A DNA stretch of 64,000 bases from Streptomyces sp. CMB-StM0423 (GTDB lineage: Bacteria > Actinomycetota > Actinomycetes > Streptomycetales > Streptomycetaceae). The notes under the pieces were generated by a model. It was not told where the DNA came from, searched no databases, and was given only the letters and a program-made list of their open reading frames with translations. A program made the position numbers and the translations under genes. The stretch lies in NCBI RefSeq assembly GCF_002847285.1, contig NZ_CP025407.1:4620501-4684500 (forward strand). The letters run 5' to 3'. Each line of letters starts with the position of its first letter. Position 1 is the stretch's first letter. Of this stretch, positions 52,823 to 60,025 are shown piece by piece.

Positions 52823-55240
52823 TCAGTCCGTTCGTACGGTCATGGCCCGCTGCCCGGCAATCGCTTCGCGCAGCCTGCGTACGGTGGCGGGCGCCACGGG
52901 TTCGTCGGGGTCGCGCTCCAGGCGGCGTACGAGGTTGCGCAGCCGCGCGGCGTCGTCCTCGTCGTACAGGGCGTGCGGCAGGAACGCGCACAGGACGTCC
53001 AGCAGTTGCGGGTCCTCGTCCCCGTTCCGTATCCACTCGGCGAGCGAGTCCTCCAGCCGGTCCCGCGACCTGGCCGTGTCGAGACCGCACCACACCAGGT
53101 CTCCCAGCATCCGCGTGAGCCGCGGATGCGCGTCCAGCAGGGCGGCGGCGAGCGGCCAGCGCTCGTGGCCGCGGCGCGCGGGGGTCTCCTGGAGTCCCCA
53201 CAGCCTGGAGGTGTGCAGCAGGATCATGTAGTCGACGGTGATCAGCGCCAGGTTGCGGTGGCTGGTGCGCCGGTCGCCCATCCAGGCGCCGAGCCGCTCC
53301 AGCACGGTCTCCGGTTCCGCACCGGCGAGCAGCCGGGCCGCGCTGAGCGCGCCGTAGCCCAGCCCGATCGGGTCGGGCCCCCCGTACTGCCGGCCGGCCA
53401 TGCGGCCCAGCTCGTCGAGGGAGGCGGACACCGACTCCGCCACGGTCCCGAAGCCGTGCACCAGGGCCGCCGTGCCGGCCCGTGGTTCGTCGTCCTCGCG
53501 CGCCCACCCCCGTACGGTGTGCCGCACCACCACGCGCAGCGGCTCGCTCAGCGCCGCCGCCTGGGCGAGCATCGTCGCGGCGGCGAGCTGCTGCTGCACG
53601 AACTCGTCGGACGCCAGCGGGAGCACGATCTCCTGGAGCGCGTACGAGAAGTCCAGCGTGCACAGCGCCCCGGCGGTGATCGCGGCCGGCACCCACACCA
53701 CCGGCCGCTCGTCCGCGCACTGCGTACGGAGCCACTGGCACAGCGGTCCCCGTACGTTGTGGTGCTCCTCCCACACGTGCGCGAGGACGGCCCGCGCGAG
53801 CGCGCCTCCCTGCAGCCGCACCTTGCGGGTCTCCAGCCGCCGGCCGTCGGCGAACAGCACGTCCCCGGTGAAGAGTTCGGCCCGCGCCGCCGCCAGCCGG
53901 GCCCGGCTGTGGTCGCCGAAGAGCACCCGCCCCGGCTCCCGGCCCGGCTCCGCGGCCTGCGCGAACTCCCACGCCAACTGCTCCGCGGCCGAGGTCGCGA
54001 CGCTGTACGGCGAGCCGTTGTAGACGGCCGCCGCGGTACGGAACGCCGCCTGCCGCAGCGCGCCCGCGACCGCGTCGCGGCCCCGCGGCGCGGCCCGCCC
54101 GGTGGTCGCGAACCATGCCCGCGCCTGGGACGGGGCGAAGGTGCGCAGCCCGGCGAGGAGTTCGTCGTCGGTGGACTCCGCCCGCAGCCGCGCGACGAGC
54201 AGCCGGGCGAGCGACTCCACCTCGTGCGGCCGCAGCGGGTCGAGCCCCAGCGCCTCGGTGACGTCAGCCCGCCGCGCCAGGGCGAGCGCCTCCGCCAGCG
54301 GCTCCTCCTCGGCGTGGCCGAGGAGCGCGGTGAGGTGCCGGCGCAGCATGCCGTCGGCCGACGCCGTACGGAACAGGTGGCCGTAGCGGCCGCGGAGCAG
54401 TTCGTCGCCGAAGGCGTCGGTGCCGGCGACGAGGATCGCGTACGCGCCGCGCCGGGCGAGGAGCGCGCCGAGCCGGTCGAGATGCAGCTCGGCGGGGCGC
54501 TCCGCGACCCATCTGCCGTCCCGCTCCGGCCGGTCGCGGTCGTCGGCGTCGGGCCGCCACCGCGGGGCGAGCGGCACCTGGTCGGCGATCTGCACCAGAT
54601 AGCCGCGGCCCTCGGCCAGGTCGGCCTCCGCGATCCGGTCCAGCTCGGTGCGCGGGTCCATCCGCTCGACCTGGCCGCGGGTGACCTCGTCGAGCAGCGA
54701 CAGCGCGGCGTAGCCGCGGCCGCTGCCGGCGTCGCCGCAGAGGGCGATCAGGCGCTGCCGCTCCAGGATGCCGCGCAGCTCCGGATAGCCGGGGGGCTCT
54801 TCGAAGACGAGCCGGAGGCGGCGCAGTTCGTCGCGGGGGACGGTGCCGGTGACCAGGCGCGGCAGGTCGGCGCGGGGGGTGGTGTAGTGGTGGTGGTCGC
54901 CGAGGTGGACGTCGCCGCGGGTGCCGTCGACGATGGCGTTGCGGCCCTGTACGTCCACGAAGTTGGCGCGGGCCTGCTGTGCGGCGTCGTACGCGCCGTC
55001 CTCCACGCGGCCGGTGAACGGGCCGGAGTGGGCGGCGCTCAGGAGACCTTCGTCGGAGCCGCCGCCGGACCCGCCGCCCGAACCGCCGCCGTCGCCGCGT
55101 CCCTGCCCGCCGCCTCCGCCGCCGCCTGCTCCCGCGTGGCGCCCCGCGCCCCCGCTGCCGTTGCGCCCGCCGCCTCCTCCTCCGGCGCCCCCGCCACCGC
55201 CCTGCCCGCCCGCGCCGGAACCGCCGCCGCCGTCACTCAC
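52823..55240 (-). CDS. STAND-like NTPase of cyclase locus
   Basis: This is an 805-residue protein. Residues 1-62 are almost pure Gly, 93-114 hold the NxIVDG-containing motif also found in the cyclase tail, and the P-loop GDAGSGRGY (169-177) again has Arg in place of Lys. A Walker B-like strand follows (GYLVQIADQ or YAILVAGTD). The C-terminal 500 residues are helical with a superhelical look. It is likely a switch ATPase, with activation by ligand or partner binding inferred from the family. The GTG start overlaps the cyclase stop by 8 bp. Arg in the P-loop means nucleotide hydrolysis cannot be taken for granted. Confidence 0.65.
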   Translation of the reverse strand: MSDGGGGSGAGGQGGGGGAGGGGGGRNGSGGAGRHAGAGGGGGGGQGRGDGGGSGGGSGGGSDEGLLSAAHSGPFTGRVEDGAYDAAQQARANFVDVQGRNAIVDGTRGDVHLGDHHHYTTPRADLPRLVTGTVPRDELRRLRLVFEEPPGYPELRGILERQRLIALCGDAGSGRGYAALSLLDEVTRGQVERMDPRTELDRIAEADLAEGRGYLVQIADQVPLAPRWRPDADDRDRPERDGRWVAERPAELHLDRLGALLARRGAYAILVAGTDAFGDELLRGRYGHLFRTASADGMLRRHLTALLGHAEEEPLAEALALARRADVTEALGLDPLRPHEVESLARLLVARLRAESTDDELLAGLRTFAPSQARAWFATTGRAAPRGRDAVAGALRQAAFRTAAAVYNGSPYSVATSAAEQLAWEFAQAAEPGREPGRVLFGDHSRARLAAARAELFTGDVLFADGRRLETRKVRLQGGALARAVLAHVWEEHHNVRGPLCQWLRTQCADERPVVWVPAAITAGALCTLDFSYALQEIVLPLASDEFVQQQLAAATMLAQAAALSEPLRVVVRHTVRGWAREDDEPRAGTAALVHGFGTVAESVSASLDELGRMAGRQYGGPDPIGLGYGALSAARLLAGAEPETVLERLGAWMGDRRTSHRNLALITVDYMILLHTSRLWGLQETPARRGHERWPLAAALLDAHPRLTRMLGDLVWCGLDTARSRDRLEDSLAEWIRNGDEDPQLLDVLCAFLPHALYDEDDAARLRNLVRRLERDPDEPVAPATVRRLREAIAGQRAMTVRTD

Positions 55241-56021
55241 CGCGCTCCGCCCCCTCCGCGCCGCCGTCCCGCTCGCGGGTCACGCGCACCCCGACGATGT
55301 CGCCGTGCACCTCCGCGCCGTCCACGATCTGGTTGTGGCCGTTGACGTTGATCCAGTACTTCGCCCCCGGTGCCTGCCCCGGCCGCCCCCCGGGCGCCGC
55401 GGTCGGGGCAGGCTGCTCGGGCGGTGCGGCGGCCGGCCACGGGGGCGCGGCCCGGCGCGGTACGTGGAACCACGCGACCTCGTCCGTCTCCTTGGCCCGT
55501 ACCGGAATCGGCCGGTAGTGCTCCGGCTCCACGAACCTGCCGCCCTCGGCGACCACCGAGTGGTAGAGGACGTCGGAGGCCACGAAGACCACGTGCACGT
55601 CGTCGTCCGCCGCCAGGATCGCCTTCGCCGGCTCGCTGTCGCACAGCCGGCAGGCCAGGTCGACCGCCCGGCCCACCAGCCCCCTGCCGTCGTCGCCGAC
55701 GGGCCCGCCGTGCATCGCGATCCGCAACCGCAGCGGCTCGCTCAGCCCCTCGTTGTGCTCGCGCACGCCCTGGTGGACCTCTTCGAGCCAGAGCCCGACC
55801 AGCGCCGCCGGCGGCACCTCGGGCGCCAGCGCGGCGAGCACCCCGTCGCCCCGGTCCTCCAGGTGCACCCGGTCGCCGCCCACCCCCACGGCGGCGAAGG
55901 CCGCCTCGAAGACCTCGTACATCCCCTGGCGCGCCCGGAGTCTGGCCCGGTGGCCGAGGCGCCCGGAACCCTTGATGTCCGCGCTCACCACCAGCCGGTG
56001 GACCGCCCCGCCCCTGCTCAC
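55233..56021 (-). CDS. Class III nucleotide-cyclase-like protein
   Basis: This is a 262-residue protein. The cyclase fold begins LVVSADIKGSGR, with the first metal Asp at D15. The second is D59 in LEDRGDGVL. Later LRLRIAMHGGPVG and LVGRAVDLACRLCD follow, where the usual transition-state Asn is Asp but the Arg is kept. Metal-binding residues are thus intact and activity is plausible. The last 41 residues (YWINVNGHNQIVDGAEVHGD and on) form a tail shared with the STAND partner. The GTG at 56021 is 5 bp after GGAG; 56027 is an alternative. The product nucleotide (cAMP, cCMP or cUMP) cannot be told from sequence. Confidence 0.65.
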   Translation of the reverse strand: MSRGGAVHRLVVSADIKGSGRLGHRARLRARQGMYEVFEAAFAAVGVGGDRVHLEDRGDGVLAALAPEVPPAALVGLWLEEVHQGVREHNEGLSEPLRLRIAMHGGPVGDDGRGLVGRAVDLACRLCDSEPAKAILAADDDVHVVFVASDVLYHSVVAEGGRFVEPEHYRPIPVRAKETDEVAWFHVPRRAAPPWPAAAPPEQPAPTAAPGGRPGQAPGAKYWINVNGHNQIVDGAEVHGDIVGVRVTRERDGGAEGAERGE

Positions 56022-56095
56022 GCTCACTCCAACCCCCCCTCGGACGACGCCCGGCGACCGTGCCGCGTACTCAGGATGGCCGCGCCGGGCGCCGG

Positions 56096-56115
56096 TGTAT
56101 GTAGCCGTTTACACA
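56096..56115. promoter_or_regulatory. Candidate Crp-type site between crp-like and cyclase genes
   Basis: On the minus strand TGTGTA and TACATA are separated by 6 bases (one mismatch from a perfect dyad). It covers the crp-like stop codon and lies about 75 bp before the cyclase start, where a Crp protein could sense and control its own messenger supply. Confidence 0.4.
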
Positions 56116-56804
56116 ACCTCGGTGCCGTCGCCGGCCAGCAGCCGCAGCGGCTCGGTGTCGACGACGACCAGCCGCCTGGTCGCGGTACGGACGATGCCCT
56201 GCCCGCGCAGCAGCCGCAGCGCCTTCGCGACGGCCTCCCGGGTCGAGCCCACGGAGGCGGCGAGGTCGTGCTGCGGCAGTGGCAGGTCGATGGTCACGCT
56301 GCCGTCGGGGTGCCGGCGGCCGGTGCGCTGGGCCAGCTCCAGGAGCCGTACGGCCAGCCGCTGGAGCACGTTCTCCGAAGCCAGCGACCGCCGTTCGCCG
56401 TCCGAGCTGCGCAGCCGGGAGCTGAGCTGCCGGAGCACCAGCGCGCTGACCGCGGGACTGGCGCCGAGGAACCCGCGGAACCGGTCGCCGGGAATCACCA
56501 CGGTGTCCACCGCCCCCAGCGCTGTGACCGTGGCGCTGCGCGGCCTGCGGTCGACGGCCGCCAACTCGCCGACCAGCTCCCCGGCGCCGCGCAGCGCGAG
56601 GATGAGCCGGTGGCCGCGCTCGGTCGCCACCGAGACCACCGTCCAGCCGCGGAGGATGGCGACGACGTACGAGGTCGGGGCCCGTTCGGGCAGGAGCACG
56701 TCGCCGCTCGGGTAGCTCCGCGGTACGCCGAGTGCCAGCAGCGCCGCCCGCTCGTCCGGCCGTAACCCATCGAGCAGGGGCTGTTCCCGTTCGATGAGAC
56801 TCAA
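56109..56804 (-). CDS. Crp/Fnr-family cyclic-nucleotide-binding regulator
   Basis: This is a 231-residue protein. The N-terminal cNMP-binding beta barrel covers about 10-125 (DVLLPERAPTSYVVAILRG, then GELVGELAAVDRRPRSATVTAL, whose GE and R-x-A-T are phosphate-cassette-like). The dimer helix is followed by a winged helix-turn-helix (LPQHDLAASVGSTREAVAKALRLLRGQGIV). The cassette suggests it can bind a cyclic nucleotide. The gene is 87 bp upstream of the cyclase-like gene on the same strand, consistent with a sensor of its product. Whether it shares the cyclase transcript is open. Confidence 0.75.
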   Translation of the reverse strand: MSLIEREQPLLDGLRPDERAALLALGVPRSYPSGDVLLPERAPTSYVVAILRGWTVVSVATERGHRLILALRGAGELVGELAAVDRRPRSATVTALGAVDTVVIPGDRFRGFLGASPAVSALVLRQLSSRLRSSDGERRSLASENVLQRLAVRLLELAQRTGRRHPDGSVTIDLPLPQHDLAASVGSTREAVAKALRLLRGQGIVRTATRRLVVVDTEPLRLLAGDGTEVV

Positions 56805-56874
56805 GCCGACCGCCTTGGACCCATGACATCCCCGCCCCGAAACGACAGCACGTTAGGGAACGGGCAGGCGCACG

Positions 56875-57756
56875 TCAATGCGGCCGGGGTGCGTGCCCGG
56901 CGCGGAAGGCGCCCGGCGGCACGCCCACCCGGCGGGTGAAGAGCCGGGTGAAGTGCCCCGGGTCGGCGTAGCCGATGCGGCGGGCGATGGCGGCCACCTT
57001 GAGGTCCCTGGTGGCGAGCAGGTCCTTGGCCGTGTTCAGCCGGGTGCCGAGGACGAAGTCCTTCGGGCTGCACCCGGCCGTGTACTGGACCTCCTCGCGC
57101 AGCTCGGCCAGCGGCAGCGCCAGCCGGCGGGCGTGCTCGGTCACGGAGACCGGCAGGTGGGCGGCGCGGGCGAGTTCCTCGACGACCGCGGGCGGCTGGG
57201 GCGGCGGAGTGGTGCGGGAGCGGCGCAGGACGGCGAGGAGTTCGTGGAGCCCGGCGGCGGAGGTGGCGTCGTAGGCGGGCTCGGACTCGTTGCAGACGGT
57301 GGCGAGTTTGCGGATCGTACGGTGCGCGGGGGCGCCCGTGGCGAGGGGGACGACGGCGTCGTCCGGGGCGGGGATGAGGCCGCGCTGGGCGCAGGCGGCG
57401 AGTGCCGGGCCGCTGAAGCCGGCGAAGGCCACCGTCCAGCCGGGCTTCCCGGGACCGTAGGAGTGCGGGACGCCGGGCAGCAGCCACAGCAGCGCCGGCG
57501 CCCCCACGTGGATCCGCTCCCGCCCGCCCCAGGAGAACCAGCCGGAGCCGGCCAGCAGGACCAGCGCGACATGGTGCTCCACCACCCGCGGGCCCACGCG
57601 GCGCGGCGGCAGGTCCTGGACGCCGAGGGCCGTGCAACTCAGGCCCGCGTACCGCTGTACCGCCGTCAGCACCGGCCGCCGCCGCCACCGCTCCCGGCGC
57701 TCGTACCCCGGGGCCCAGTCGGCGTTCCCGACGTCGAGCCGCGCAACGCTGCTCAT
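56875..57756 (-). CDS. AraC-family regulator
   Basis: This is a 293-residue protein. An N-terminal cupin-like sensor region is followed by a double helix-turn-helix; NTAKDLLATRDLKVAAIARRIGYADPGHFTRLFTRRVGVPPGAFR is the classical AraC C-terminal block. The target and ligand are unknown. It is on the same strand as the crp-like gene, 70 bp upstream of it, so a shared transcript is possible but not required. Confidence 0.85.
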   Translation of the reverse strand: MSSVARLDVGNADWAPGYERRERWRRRPVLTAVQRYAGLSCTALGVQDLPPRRVGPRVVEHHVALVLLAGSGWFSWGGRERIHVGAPALLWLLPGVPHSYGPGKPGWTVAFAGFSGPALAACAQRGLIPAPDDAVVPLATGAPAHRTIRKLATVCNESEPAYDATSAAGLHELLAVLRRSRTTPPPQPPAVVEELARAAHLPVSVTEHARRLALPLAELREEVQYTAGCSPKDFVLGTRLNTAKDLLATRDLKVAAIARRIGYADPGHFTRLFTRRVGVPPGAFRAGHAPRPH

Positions 57757-57866
57757 GCCTCTCCCGTACGGACTCGGTGATCGGTTCCTGTAGGGGAGGA
57801 GCGCGTACGGGCCGGGCCGTCCCGCGACTTTGCCGGTGCTTTACCAAGAGTTCTCGCCGTCGTCGG

Positions 57867-59771
57867 TCAGTAGCCGAAGGCGGGGCCCCGGTAGCGGAAG
57901 CGGAGCGAGGGGGTCGCCTCGTAGTTCGCGGTCGTGCCGATGTCCGGGGCGTGCGGGCGGCCTTCGGCGGCGGCGCGCCAGTCGTCGAGGCCGAGGAACT
58001 GCCCGGAGGAGTCCCGCTGGGTGAAGACCACCTTGTCGTCCTCCTCCAGGAAGTACTTCCAGTGGGCGGTCGACTCGTCGGACCGGCAGGCGCCCTGCTG
58101 CTGGCTGACCGGGGCGCCGTCGGCGTCGGTGCCGGAGTGGGTGAGGCACATGCCGGTCGCGTGGTTGCGGATGCGTACCTCCTGGACGGGGGGCAGGGAG
58201 ACGAGGAGTTCCCACTGCTGGCTGCGGCCGCCGTCGCAGTCGGCCTCGTACGGCTGGTCGCCGGCGGCGCCGCCGATGTCCATGCAGCGGCCGGTGGCGG
58301 CGACGGGCAGCGCGGTGCGGTCGTCGGCGGGCGGGGACCAGTCGGGCGGGGGGCCGGTGTCGTCGTCGCCTGCGGGCGGCCCGCCGTCGGAGGCGGTCGG
58401 CTTGCGGTCCGGACCGCCGTCTCCGTTGCGGTCCTCGGCGGCGTCGGGCCCCTTGGTGCGGTCGGCGGAGGCGGTGGACGGGGGGTCGTCGGGGTCTGTG
58501 TCGTTTCCGCCGGCCTCGGAGGTGCTGCGCTCCGCGGTGGGGGTGGGGGCGGCGGTCGTCGCGGTGGGGGCGGGCGGTGGCGGCGGGGGGTCGCCGCCGC
58601 CGGGGAGGGTGGTGTAGCCGGTGACGACGATGGCGAGGACGGCGGCGCCGACGGCGGCGGCCTTGACGGCGGCGGCGAGCCCGGTGGAGGCGGCGCCGCC
58701 GGTGGCGGCGGTCGCGGCGGTCGCGGCGGAGCCGAGGGTGGTGACGGCGCCGCTTGCGCCGGTGGCGCCTCCCGCGGTTCCCGAGGCGGCGGCGGAGGCG
58801 GTGCCGCCGGCTGGGGCGGCCCCGGAGGCGGCGGAGGCGGGCGTACCGGAACCGGCGCCCGCGGCCGCGGAGTCCGGGGCGCCCGGCGTACCCGACGCGC
58901 CTCCCGTACCTTCCGTGCCCCCCGAACTTCCCGCACCATCCGCCCCGTACGACGCCCCCGTCCACAGCAGCAGCCCGACCGGCAGCGCCGCGGTCAGCGA
59001 GCTGTTCAGCTCCCGCAGCTCCGCGCTCGTCCGCCGGCACCGCCGGCACACCGCCAGGTGGTGCTCAAGACCGCGCTGCCCGCGCCGCCGCCGCCCTCCG
59101 CGCCGTACGGACGCTGCCAGCAGCCCCGTGTAGTGCCGGCACTCCGCCGGCGCCCCGGCCTCCCCCGCGCGCTCCGCCAGGTACGCCTCGCGCAGCCCCT
59201 CCCGCGCCCGCGCCGTGAGCGACGCGACGCCGCTCGCCGTCAGGCCCAGCAGCGTCGCGATGCGGTCCGGCGGCTCGCCCTCGACCGCCGAGTGCCACAG
59301 CGCCGTCTGCCACCGCTCCGGCAGGCTGCGGAACGCGCGCAGCACCAGGTTCGCGTCCTCCCTGCGCAGCGTCCCCTCCTCGGTGCTCTCCACCGTCGGC
59401 GCCCGCGTCAGCCAGCCCTCGAAGTCGGGGGACAGCTCGGTGCGCCGGGCCGTACGGGACCACGCGGCCGCGGTCCGCCGGACGGTCGTCAGCAGGTACG
59501 GCCGCCACGGCCCGTCAGGACCGCTGCCGCCGCGCACGGCCCGTAGCGCACCGGCGAACGCCTCCGACGTCAGGTCCTCGGCGGTGTGCGGGTCCCGCGT
59601 GCAACTGCGCGCGTACGCCAGCACGGCGGCGCGGTGCCGCCGGTACAGCTCGTCGAGCGCCGCGTCGGCGGTGCCGGGGAGCGCGTCGCGTATCAGGGCG
59701 GTCAGGTCGGCGTCGCCGGGGGCGGCGCCGGACGCGGGAAAGGCGGTGGGGCTTTCGGACATGGCGGTCAT
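57867..59771 (-). CDS. ECF sigma factor fused to zinc-finger, TM and ricin domains
   Basis: This is a 634-residue protein in four parts. Sigma region 2 (about 35-110) and region 4 (135-200; RFRSLPERWQTALW and DRIATLLGLTASGVASL) form an ECF sigma factor. A zinc-finger-like segment follows (C211, then HHLAVCRRC at 237-245) as in anti-sigma factors. An Ala/Gly-rich stretch with a transmembrane helix (about 368-386) and a Pro/Thr-rich linker come next. The last 145 residues form a ricin-B-like lectin domain (QQW at 518-520 and paired Cys). The layout suggests a membrane-bound sigma factor with an extracellular sugar sensor; release by proteolysis would be needed. No clear ribosome binding site is visible. 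Confidence 0.75.
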   Translation of the reverse strand: MTAMSESPTAFPASGAAPGDADLTALIRDALPGTADAALDELYRRHRAAVLAYARSCTRDPHTAEDLTSEAFAGALRAVRGGSGPDGPWRPYLLTTVRRTAAAWSRTARRTELSPDFEGWLTRAPTVESTEEGTLRREDANLVLRAFRSLPERWQTALWHSAVEGEPPDRIATLLGLTASGVASLTARAREGLREAYLAERAGEAGAPAECRHYTGLLAASVRRGGRRRRGQRGLEHHLAVCRRCRRTSAELRELNSSLTAALPVGLLLWTGASYGADGAGSSGGTEGTGGASGTPGAPDSAAAGAGSGTPASAASGAAPAGGTASAAASGTAGGATGASGAVTTLGSAATAATAATGGAASTGLAAAVKAAAVGAAVLAIVVTGYTTLPGGGDPPPPPPAPTATTAAPTPTAERSTSEAGGNDTDPDDPPSTASADRTKGPDAAEDRNGDGGPDRKPTASDGGPPAGDDDTGPPPDWSPPADDRTALPVAATGRCMDIGGAAGDQPYEADCDGGRSQQWELLVSLPPVQEVRIRNHATGMCLTHSGTDADGAPVSQQQGACRSDESTAHWKYFLEEDDKVVFTQRDSSGQFLGLDDWRAAAEGRPHAPDIGTTANYEATPSLRFRYRGPAFGY

Positions 59772-59912
59772 TCCATGAGGGAGGAGAGGGCGAAAGAACG
59801 CTTGTCAGGGAGAGAGCGGGCCGCGGGCTGCTCATCCCGCGACGATGCGAATCCGTTATGCGGCCGGGGTGTTCACGAATCAAAAGTGCAAGTGCCCGCG
59901 ATGACGGGGACC

Positions 59913-59948
59913 TTGGCTCGCCATGTGACGTGTGTAATTTTACATGGC
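59913..59948 (+). promoter_or_regulatory. Collagenase promoter with inverted repeat
   Basis: TTGGCT (59913-59918) and TAATTT (59935-59940) are 16 bp apart, a credible -35/-10 pair about 85 bp upstream of the start codon. A perfect 7-bp inverted repeat, GCCATGT (59920-59926) and ACATGGC (59942-59948), straddles the -10 and is probably an operator. Confidence 0.5.
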
Positions 59949-60025
59949 ACCAAGCCTCGTGTGCATGACAGCCAGGTGCTCCCGGCCGTCCCGCGCACGC
60001 GGAACGTACGAACTCGGAGGCTCAC

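Noticed and set aside
55060..55240. Gly-rich tract at the STAND N-terminus as a separate repeat element
   Set aside because: It is a coding low-complexity stretch continuous with the STAND frame, so it is described with that gene.
52691..55345. 884-residue frame antisense to the STAND gene
   Set aside because: It is a shadow frame with low-complexity composition; the opposite strand encodes the P-loop protein.
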